Shown piece after piece: positions 6,557-11,724 of a stretch of 11,724 bases of DNA. The number at the start of each line of letters is the position of its first letter. The first letter of the stretch is position 1. A model generated the notes under the pieces. That model was not told the origin of the DNA, searched no databases, and worked only from the letters and a program-made list of their open reading frames with translations. The stretch lies in the NCBI GenBank assembly GCA_032123435.1, contig JAQBFJ010000184.1, positions 1-11,724 of the forward strand, in the 5' to 3' direction. Origin of the DNA: JAQBFJ01 sp032123435. Lineage in GTDB: Bacteria; Verrucomicrobiota; Kiritimatiellia; UBA8416; JAQBFJ01. The position numbers and the translations under genes are program-made.

Positions 6557-7810
6557 ATGAGCAGCGCTGTTCATATCTATGCGGATTTACGAGGTCACGC
6601 TCATTACGTTGGGCGTCTCTGGATGCATAACCGTGAATCACGGCAGGCAGCGTCATTCCAATATGATGAAGAATGGCTTGGCAACCCGGAAAAGTTCCCG
6701 TTGGAGCCAGCTCTGCGCCTTGGGAAGGAATCGTATCATACGGAAGACAACAAGGCTTTGTTCGGTGCCATAGGAGATTCTGCGCCTGATCGATGGGGTC
6801 GTCTACTGATGCGGCGTGCTGCAAGGAGAGAGGCGCAAAAGAGAGGCAGAGCCCCGGTTTCGCTGTCAGAAGTTGATTATCTGTTGCGCGTTCATGATGA
6901 AGCTCGTCAGGGTGCGCTTCGTTTTGCGATAAAGAAAGGGGGGCCGTTTCTGTCGAACGACCCTCTCAGCATACCGCCACTAATCGAACTGCCGCGACTA
7001 TTGTCTGCAGTCGAACATATTGATTTGAATGATGAAAGTGATGATGATCTTCGCCTCTTGCTGGCCCCCGGGTCTTCATTGGGAGGAGCCAGACCAAAAG
7101 CATCCATACACGACAAGGACGGCAGTCTTGCCATTGCCAAGTTTCCGCAGAAGAATGACGAATACGATGTAGTCTCGTGGGAGGCTGTCGCGCTGAATCT
7201 CGCCGAGAATGCCCGCATTGCCACAAGCCCAAGGCGTTTTGAAAAGATAGCGGGCAAATCAGTGCTGATCCTTCAGCGTTTTGACAGATGCGGAAGCCGA
7301 CGCATTCCATTTCTGTCAGCCATGAGCATGATTGGCGGGAAAGATCAGGAATCGCGAAGTTATCTCGAGCTTGCCGATGCCATAAATATGGTCGGCATCA
7401 GGCCTAAAAAGGATCTTTCTGAACTTTGGCGCCGCATGTTGTTTACAGTCCTGATTTCAAATACCGATGATCACATGCGCAACCATGGTTTTCTTTATGC
7501 CGGATTCGCCGGATGGACTTTGTCGCCAGCGTATGACATAAATCCAACCCCCACCGATATAAAACCCAGGATTCTGTCAACCTGCATTGACGAGACGGAC
7601 CAGAATGCATCTTTTGAGAGAGTGGTTGAAGTCGCGGAGTATTTTCGCATTACACTGCAGAAGGCCAAGGAGATCTGCCGTGAGGTTGTTGCATCTGTAG
7701 CAGGCTGGCGCCTGGAGGCGTCCGGAATGGGGTTGGCAAACCACGAAATAGAACGTATGTCTTCTGCTTTTGAACATGATGATTTCAAGAAAGCCCTCGC
7801 TTTCCATTAG
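6557..7810 (+). CDS. hipA: HipA-like serine/threonine kinase toxin
   Basis: HipA kinases arrest growth; the E. coli enzyme phosphorylates glutamyl-tRNA synthetase. This 417-residue protein has the HipA N-terminal subdomain (about 5-125) and the kinase body. Kinase features are the Gly-rich loop SSLGGARPK (173-181), which holds the candidate autophosphorylated serine, Lys195 in AIAKF, Glu209, the RFDR motif (241-244), the catalytic segment SNTDDHMRNH (301-310) with Asp304/Asp305 and Asn309, and the metal-binding SPAYD (323-327). All key residues are present, so it is probably active. The ATG start follows GAGGAG at 6545-6550. The gene is G-rich on its coding strand, suggesting transfer. The cellular target is unknown. 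Confidence 0.93.
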   Translation: MSSAVHIYADLRGHAHYVGRLWMHNRESRQAASFQYDEEWLGNPEKFPLEPALRLGKESYHTEDNKALFGAIGDSAPDRWGRLLMRRAARREAQKRGRAPVSLSEVDYLLRVHDEARQGALRFAIKKGGPFLSNDPLSIPPLIELPRLLSAVEHIDLNDESDDDLRLLLAPGSSLGGARPKASIHDKDGSLAIAKFPQKNDEYDVVSWEAVALNLAENARIATSPRRFEKIAGKSVLILQRFDRCGSRRIPFLSAMSMIGGKDQESRSYLELADAINMVGIRPKKDLSELWRRMLFTVLISNTDDHMRNHGFLYAGFAGWTLSPAYDINPTPTDIKPRILSTCIDETDQNASFERVVEVAEYFRITLQKAKEICREVVASVAGWRLEASGMGLANHEIERMSSAFEHDDFKKALAFH

Positions 7811-7865
7811 ACACTAATGCATTGTCGCTTTGCCTTACTGCGCGCGGCGCCCCTACTTTGTAAAG

Positions 7866-8002
7866 CTTCGAAAGGCGCCATCCTTCGCGCTAATGTTGTT
7901 GAGGCCTGCCCTTCTACGTCCTGCGACTTCGTCTTGTACTTCGAAGGGCTTGCCATCCGTAGCTCAAGACCGCCATAGACGGTCGCAGAGCGAAGGATGG
8001 CG
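7866..8002. repeat. Direct and inverted repeats between hipA and tRNA-Asp
   Basis: A direct repeat, CTTCGAAAGGC then GCCATCC (7866-7883), returns as CTTCGAAGGGC-TT-GCCATCC (7939-7958). A 13-bp inverted repeat, CGCCATCCTTCGC (7876-7888), is complementary to 7990-8002, which reaches into the tRNA-Asp 3' end. The first copy looks like a decayed version of the structured element at 7947-8001. No protein is credible here; the 187-nt gap between hipA and the tRNA is repeat DNA. Confidence 0.6.
7947..8001. repeat. Structured hairpin element abutting the tRNA-Asp 3' end (copy 2 of the family)
   Basis: GCCATCC (7952-7958) pairs with GGATGGC (7995-8001). The same internal G-A, T-A, A-G block as in copy 1 follows (GTA 7959-7961 against GAA 7992-7994), then GCTC (7962-7965) with GAGC (7988-7991), a small internal loop, and GACCG/CGGTC (7968-7984). 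The right arm includes the tRNA-Asp CCA and discriminator. GGCTTGCC (7947-7954), CGTAG and CGAAG match copy 1 at 399-446, while the lower stem differs in sequence but remains paired. Confidence 0.62.
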
Positions 8003-8074
8003 GGAGCGACGGGGCTCGAACCCGCAACCCTCAGATCGACAATCTGATGCGCTAACCAATTGCGCCACGCCCCC
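7998..8074 (-). tRNA. tRNA-Asp (anticodon GUC)
   Basis: On the minus strand the acceptor GGGGGCG pairs with CGCTCCC (one wobble). The anticodon stem TCAGA/TCTGA holds loop TTGTCGA with anticodon GTC. The T arm is GCGGG-TTCGAGC-CCCGT. Discriminator G is followed by an encoded CCA, total 77 nt. The 3' end forms part of the hairpin at 7947-8001. Confidence 0.96.
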
Positions 8075-8094
8075 TCAAAATTGAAAGAATACAG

Positions 8095-8122
8095 ATACTA
8101 ACGCCTCGCTTACTATTATCAA
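8095..8122 (-). promoter_or_regulatory. Candidate promoter of tRNA-Asp
   Basis: On the minus strand TTGATA (8122-8117, five of six to consensus) and TAGTAT (8100-8095, four of six) are 16 nt apart. The predicted start is about 14 nt before the tRNA, suitable for a tRNA leader. Confidence 0.48.
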
Positions 8123-8139
8123 GCGCAAAATTTACCTCA

Positions 8140-8553
8140 TTATTCTTCCCGTATAACAGGCCCTCTCAAACTTTTCTTCTCCGACTGCTTATGCTTGCCC
8201 GCAAGCATCTTCTCCTTCTGCCGCCTTGAACGCCTCCTCTTCTGACGCCTGATCTTCTCTTCTCTCTGTTGCCGCGCGCTTTTTTGACCTTCCACCAATT
8301 CTTCAATGTGATCACATAATTCACGCCGCGCATGAAAACGATTCATCGCCCTGCCACGTGTCTTTTGACACTTAACCTCAATCCCTGTGGGTGTATGCCT
8401 TAAATAAACACAGGACGATGTCTTGTTGAGCTTCTGACCACCACCGCCGGATCCAAGTATGAATTTCTCAACTAAATCCTTTTCCTGAACACCCAGTTTC
8501 TCCATGCGCTCAACAATCTGCTTCTGCTTCACCACGTTTACATAATCACTCAC
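8140..8553 (-). CDS. Peptide chain release factor-like protein (ArfB / C12orf65 type)
   Basis: A 137-residue protein with a class I release-factor core. GSGGGGQKLNKT (34-45) holds the GGQ motif (38-40) that triggers peptidyl-tRNA hydrolysis, followed by VYLRHTPTGIEVKCQKTR and RAMNRFHAR. There are no codon-recognition domains, and residues about 92-130 are very rich in Lys and Arg. In ArfB such a tail enters the empty mRNA channel of stalled ribosomes, so a ribosome-rescue role is likely. The start is GTG with AGAGGA about 9 nt upstream; no in-frame ATG lies nearby. It diverges from pheA across 86 nt. A release-factor-like protein of other function remains possible because the family is poorly divided. 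Confidence 0.85.
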   Translation of the reverse strand: MSDYVNVVKQKQIVERMEKLGVQEKDLVEKFILGSGGGGQKLNKTSSCVYLRHTPTGIEVKCQKTRGRAMNRFHARRELCDHIEELVEGQKSARQQREEKIRRQKRRRSRRQKEKMLAGKHKQSEKKSLRGPVIREE

Positions 8554-8568
8554 ATCACAAATCCTCTT

Positions 8569-8595
8569 TTGACTTAATTACCACAAGCTGATAAT
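8569..8595 (+). promoter_or_regulatory. Candidate promoter of pheA
   Basis: TTGACT (8569-8574) and GATAAT (8590-8595) are each five of six to consensus. The spacer is 15 nt, two shorter than ideal. It lies in the 86-nt divergent gap, with about 40 nt to the pheA start. Confidence 0.42.
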
Positions 8596-8639
8596 GTATC
8601 ACCCTGAATCTGAAATTGCAGTCAAATCTGGAGAAAAAT

Positions 8640-9470
8640 ATGGCTAGCACTGAAATCGCTTATCTCGGCCCGCCAGGTACCTATTCACATCTCGTCGCTG
8701 AAAAAAAATACGGCCGAAATAATAAGTTCATCCCTATGACAACCATTCTCGACGTATGCTCATACGTAGCTGCAAAACCATCACGCCGCGGAATCGTTCC
8801 CATAGAAAATTCGTCCGGAGGCGCAATCTATGAAACCGTCGATATCCTACTCGCCAATAAACCACGCTTCCTGATTGAAGAAGAATTGTCTCTCGATGTC
8901 AAACTGGCACTGCTTGGACGTAAAGGAGAAAAAATCAAAATCCTCTATTCTCACTTCGCGCCACTGGAACACTGCGTCACATGGCTGAAACGACACCTGC
9001 CAAATGTCGACCGACGCGCAGTAACAAGCACAGCCGTAGCCGCACAACGGGCATCCGGCGAAAAATCCGCCGGCGCACTGGGCTGCCGCAAGTTGGCGGG
9101 CATATATAATCTGGACGTTATCCATTACCCCGTCGAGGCGGATGTACCGAATATAACCGTATTCCTCGCCATCCGTCACACCGCGAAAAAAATATCCGCA
9201 CCCACAAAAACAACTTTTGCAGTAAACCTGCCAAATCAACCGGGAAGCCTCTGCACATTCCTGGAAGCATTCCGAAACGAAAACGTGAATCTTTCAAAAA
9301 TCATCTCCAGACCTATACGCGGTTGCCCGCGTGAGTACGCTTTTCTCGTCGATATCCAGGGCACGCCAACACAGATAAACGTAAAACGAGCAATGGCAAA
9401 AGCTAAAAAAACATGCGTCAACCTGCGAACCGTCGGCTCCTATCCATGCCGAGCCGCATATAAATCATAG
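8640..9470 (+). CDS. pheA: Prephenate dehydratase with C-terminal ACT domain
   Basis: Converts prephenate to phenylpyruvate in phenylalanine synthesis; cytoplasmic, monofunctional (no chorismate mutase domain), 276 residues. The catalytic part (about 4-180) shows YLGPPGTYSH (8-17), VPIENSSGG (53-61), TSTA (129-132) and NITVF (171-175). The last is the position of the family NxTRF signature; Thr is kept but Arg is Val. The ACT domain (about 190-270) has NQPGSL and ISRP (222-225), the latter resembling the ESRP phenylalanine-binding motif with Glu changed to Ile. ATG 8640 is chosen because GGAG (8630-8633) lies 6 nt before it; the in-frame TTG at 8616 has no ribosome site. Arogenate dehydratase activity is an alternative. 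Confidence 0.9.
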   Translation: MASTEIAYLGPPGTYSHLVAEKKYGRNNKFIPMTTILDVCSYVAAKPSRRGIVPIENSSGGAIYETVDILLANKPRFLIEEELSLDVKLALLGRKGEKIKILYSHFAPLEHCVTWLKRHLPNVDRRAVTSTAVAAQRASGEKSAGALGCRKLAGIYNLDVIHYPVEADVPNITVFLAIRHTAKKISAPTKTTFAVNLPNQPGSLCTFLEAFRNENVNLSKIISRPIRGCPREYAFLVDIQGTPTQINVKRAMAKAKKTCVNLRTVGSYPCRAAYKS

Positions 9471-9578
9471 AAATGACCCTCTTCTAAACATCTGCGACGA
9501 AACATACTGCGGACCTCTCGCAACAAAGCAGATGCCGCGTTATCAGGAACGGCAGAAAAGAGAATTAGCCCGGATATT

Positions 9579-9660
9579 GGCCTACTACTTGCCCGACCTC
9601 CTTGCTGATTTTCATGCGAGATTCGCGTTAGACCCTCAGGGCCGAGGACGGGGCAAGGCC
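9579..9660. other. Possible structured RNA or repeat downstream of pheA
   Basis: Nested complementary segments are visible: GGCC (9579-9582) with GGCC (9657-9660), TTGCCC (9589-9594) with GGGCAA (9651-9656), and CCTC (9597-9600) with GAGG (9644-9647). Inside are two small hairpins, GCGA/TCGC (about 9616-9626) and CCCT/AGGG-like (about 9633-9641). The order suggests a branched fold. It lies in the 383-nt gene-free stretch 9471-9853. No known RNA family is recognised and the strand is undetermined. Confidence 0.35.
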
Positions 9661-9678
9661 ACAGATCCAAGATGGGCT

Positions 9679-9720
9679 TTAAAATCTCAATGGGATTGAA
9701 TAATCCCATTGAGATTTTAA
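9679..9720. repeat. 19-bp perfect inverted repeat with 4-nt loop
   Basis: TTAAAATCTCAATGGGATT (9679-9697) is exactly complementary to 9702-9720 around GAAT. No T-run follows on the + strand, though the A/T-rich base of the stem supplies TTTTAA at the end of the right arm. It could act as a weak bidirectional terminator, or be a palindromic repeat unit or a mobile-element remnant. Such perfect complementarity over 38 paired bases suggests recent origin or selection. Confidence 0.85.
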
Positions 9721-9721
9721 C

Positions 9722-9768
9722 GCATCCTGTTCTTCATCAATCTCGTCAATCATGTGATCCTGTCAAAA
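9722..9768. repeat. Degenerate short tandem quasi-repeat
   Basis: On the minus strand the segment reads as imperfect 9-nt units related to ACAGGATTG: ACAGGATCA, CATGATTGA, CGAGATTGA and a final ACAGGATG. It adjoins the 19-bp palindrome. The match to a common unit is loose. No other gene or signal is seen in 9769-9808. Confidence 0.35.
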
Positions 9769-9808
9769 ACTCCCCCCTGCCACCTGCCCATGCCACTGAC
9801 CATTCTTC

Positions 9809-9837
9809 TTTCCACCCCGGCATGGTTCTGCTATACT
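9809..9837 (+). promoter_or_regulatory. Candidate promoter of the S8 peptidase gene
   Basis: TTTCCA (9809-9814, four of six) and TATACT (9832-9837, five of six) are 17 nt apart. Transcription would start near 9844, only about 10 nt before the ATG, leaving almost no room for a ribosome site, and none is visible. Confidence 0.42.
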
Positions 9838-9853
9838 TGATGGCAATCATAAA

Positions 9854-11724
9854 ATGAAAAGAGAATCATATATAATCGCGCTTTGTATCATCATGGCACT
9901 GTCTTTGCTCGCGCTCCAAAAGCTCTACGAGCATATTACAGACATCAAAAAACCACCAACATCAACATCCAGAAACTTTCAAAGAAAAAACAGGATTAGA
10001 CTAAATGAAAACAGCCGCCCATGGCGCCGCAAAAGCACACTGCAGGAAACAACGCAAACAGTCCAATCAACAGCCTCAACGCAGAACATACAAACCAACA
10101 TAAGCATCACAAACCGGCCTGCAGCTATACCTCCTAATAATGCAATGCCGCCACAACCTTCAGATCTCTACAACAATAAACCAGAAACAATCAAGACCTC
10201 CCCCTCTAACAGCTTGCTCATTCCAACCCCACTGGCCGATCCCTTTGTGCGCCAGCAAATCGTCCAAAAACTTTCACGCCGACAACAGATCGAAAAAGAA
10301 ACCGCCCTCCAACGTGCCCGCGATGAAGGATGGGATACAACAAACGGCCTGATGGCCATCAAAAACGGCCGTGTCTACACATATCAAACGGAAAACGCGC
10401 AGGCAGCTATTTCGACCGCCGCCGATCTTATACGCAATACACCTCCCTATAACGCCAACGGCACGAACATAACCATATGCGTATGGGACGAAGGCGGTGT
10501 CCGCACAACGCATCAGGAACTCGCAGGCCGCGTGACCATAATGGACGGAGCCGCGCTGAACGACCATTCCACTCATGTCGCCGGAACCATTGCCGCCCGC
10601 GGCATAGTCGCCAACGCACAGGGAATGGCGCCATCAGCATTAATCAACAGTTACGAATGGAACCTGGATCTGTCGGAAATGACATCAAGAGCCATGGCCG
10701 TCCCGGGCGAAACATCAACCGTACAGATTTCCAACCATTCCTACGGACATAAAAGCGGATGGGATTATACCACATACCCCACCAAATGGTACGGCATATG
10801 GGGCGAACGTGAGTCCGTCAATTTCGGCATTTATGAATGGTCAACCGCCGACTGGGACGAATTGTGCTGGAATGCCCCATATTTCCTGCCATTTAAATCA
10901 GCCGGTAACGATAGAGGCGATCAGGCACCTTCGCCAGGTCAAACATTTTCATATTACGATAACGGCTGGAAATCCAAGACGTACGATTCCGGCACCGATC
11001 CATACAGCGACAACTGGGATAACGGCGGATTCGACACCATGCCGGATATAGCTAACGCTAAAAACCTCATGACCATCGGCGCCGTGGACGACGCCGTTTC
11101 CAATGGAACAAGATCTCTGAACAAAGCTGTAATGATAACTTACAGCAGTTGGGGGCCAACAGATGACGGCCGTATAAAACCCGACATAGTCGCCAACGGC
11201 AACAGTCTCTATTCATGCATTGCAACCAGAAACACCTCGTACGGCACTAAAACAGGTACAAGCATGTCAACACCAAACGCCGCCGGCTCAGCCGCTCTAC
11301 TGCTCGACTATTACACACAAATATTTCCCACCCAGCACATGCTGAGCTGCAGCCTGAAAGGATTGATCCTGCATACAGCCGACGACCTCGGAAACTCAGG
11401 CCCGGATTATGTCTTCGGCTGGGGCCTAATGAATACCAAAACTGCCGCAGATCTTATAGAGACTATCAGCGAATTTCCAGATGCCGGCAATTTCAGAGAA
11501 ACCATGCTGACACCGTCAAATATGACACACTCCTATACCTTCATATGGAACCAGTCCGATCCGATCAAGGCAACCCTGTGCTGGATAGACCCGCCGGCCG
11601 AACCAACATCCATGCTCGACGACACTTCGCCTAAACTCGTTAATGACCTCGACCTGCGCGTGATTGACCCGGGAGGCACCACGAATTTTCCCTACGTCCT
11701 CAATCCCGCAATTCCCACGAACAC
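9854..11724 (+). CDS. S8 (subtilisin-like) serine peptidase with KP-43-type jelly-roll domain, 3' end beyond window
   Basis: The frame is open from ATG 9854 to the window edge (623 codons seen). Residues 6-21 are a hydrophobic signal peptide or anchor, so the enzyme acts outside the cytoplasm. A polar Ser/Thr/Asn/Pro-rich stretch (about 28-125) follows, then a short pro-region. The catalytic triad is visible: Asp212 in VWDEGGV, His241 in DHSTHVAGT, Ser470 in GTSMSTP, with oxyanion Asn352 in SAGN. After about residue 540 a beta-rich domain begins, with LVNDLDLRV (595-603) and YVLNPA, resembling the C-terminal jelly-roll of KP-43 subtilases. Trp and Asn-Gly rich loops around 275-390 are insertions in the catalytic domain. 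No ribosome site is visible. Probably an exported degradative protease; sorting signals would lie past the edge. Confidence 0.93.
   Translation, partial: MKRESYIIALCIIMALSLLALQKLYEHITDIKKPPTSTSRNFQRKNRIRLNENSRPWRRKSTLQETTQTVQSTASTQNIQTNISITNRPAAIPPNNAMPPQPSDLYNNKPETIKTSPSNSLLIPTPLADPFVRQQIVQKLSRRQQIEKETALQRARDEGWDTTNGLMAIKNGRVYTYQTENAQAAISTAADLIRNTPPYNANGTNITICVWDEGGVRTTHQELAGRVTIMDGAALNDHSTHVAGTIAARGIVANAQGMAPSALINSYEWNLDLSEMTSRAMAVPGETSTVQISNHSYGHKSGWDYTTYPTKWYGIWGERESVNFGIYEWSTADWDELCWNAPYFLPFKSAGNDRGDQAPSPGQTFSYYDNGWKSKTYDSGTDPYSDNWDNGGFDTMPDIANAKNLMTIGAVDDAVSNGTRSLNKAVMITYSSWGPTDDGRIKPDIVANGNSLYSCIATRNTSYGTKTGTSMSTPNAAGSAALLLDYYTQIFPTQHMLSCSLKGLILHTADDLGNSGPDYVFGWGLMNTKTAADLIETISEFPDAGNFRETMLTPSNMTHSYTFIWNQSDPIKATLCWIDPPAEPTSMLDDTSPKLVNDLDLRVIDPGGTTNFPYVLNPAIPTN

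Noticed and set aside
5960..8074. hipBA as an integrase-borne island inserted at tRNA-Asp
   Set aside because: The cassette faces the tRNA 3' end, but no integrase gene is seen and no duplicate of the tRNA end was found on the kdsD side. The skew change still supports transfer by some other route.
7830..8084. Rightward reading frame of 84 codons across the repeat and tRNA-Asp
   Set aside because: It runs antisense through the complete tRNA-Asp and the hairpin element; its C-terminal half is just translated tRNA.
8107..8125. CGCTT/AAGCG hairpin as terminator of the ArfB-like gene
   Set aside because: Only 5 bp with a 9-nt loop and no T-run in the leftward direction; it overlaps the likely tRNA-Asp promoter.
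9440..9709. Leftward 89-codon frame overlapping the end of pheA
   Set aside because: It starts inside the palindrome, has no ribosome site that I can see, overlaps pheA by 31 nt, and its region is explained by inverted repeats. It could be a repeat-derived frame but is not supported as a gene.

Overview
The window comes from a bacterium with ordinary Shine-Dalgarno starts, frequent GTG starts and mid GC content. The Kdo-pathway isomerase (KdsD) implies a diderm with Kdo-containing lipopolysaccharide. A duplicated nucleoside-diphosphate kinase and a KP-43-type subtilase would fit the PVC group (for example Kiritimatiellota or Lentisphaerota). That placement is an impression from gene content and is not demonstrated.

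Layout. Positions 1-617 hold a leftward tRNA cluster: Leu(UAG), Gly(GCC), Lys(CUU), with hairpin-rich DNA between Leu and Gly. Next is a leftward pair, ndk (tandem domains) then a class I aspartate-type aminotransferase, overlapping by 19 nt. A divergent intergenic region carries a good sigma70 promoter for the rightward pair cstA-kdsD, which overlap by 4 nt. A hipB-hipA toxin-antitoxin cassette follows (6209-7810), then a repeat-rich stretch, tRNA-Asp(GUC) and a leftward ArfB-like release-factor gene. Diverging from it is pheA (prephenate dehydratase with ACT domain). After a 383-nt gene-free stretch full of inverted repeats comes a secreted or anchored S8 subtilase, cut by the window end.

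How the genes relate. Most are housekeeping: amino-acid metabolism (aminotransferase, PheA), nucleotide balance (NDK), Kdo synthesis (KdsD), nutrient uptake (CstA), ribosome rescue (ArfB-like). The hipBA cassette is the accessory part. Sampled lines of the + strand are C-rich whichever strand the gene is on, but over roughly 5965-7830 the + strand is G-rich, so the cassette looks foreign or inverted.

The most interesting signal is a small structured repeat present twice (399-446 and 7947-8001). Each copy ends inside the 3' end of a tRNA gene. Both share GGCTTGCC, CGTAG and CGAAG blocks, while the rest of the stem differs but stays paired, and the 3' arm is formed partly by the tRNA acceptor end itself.
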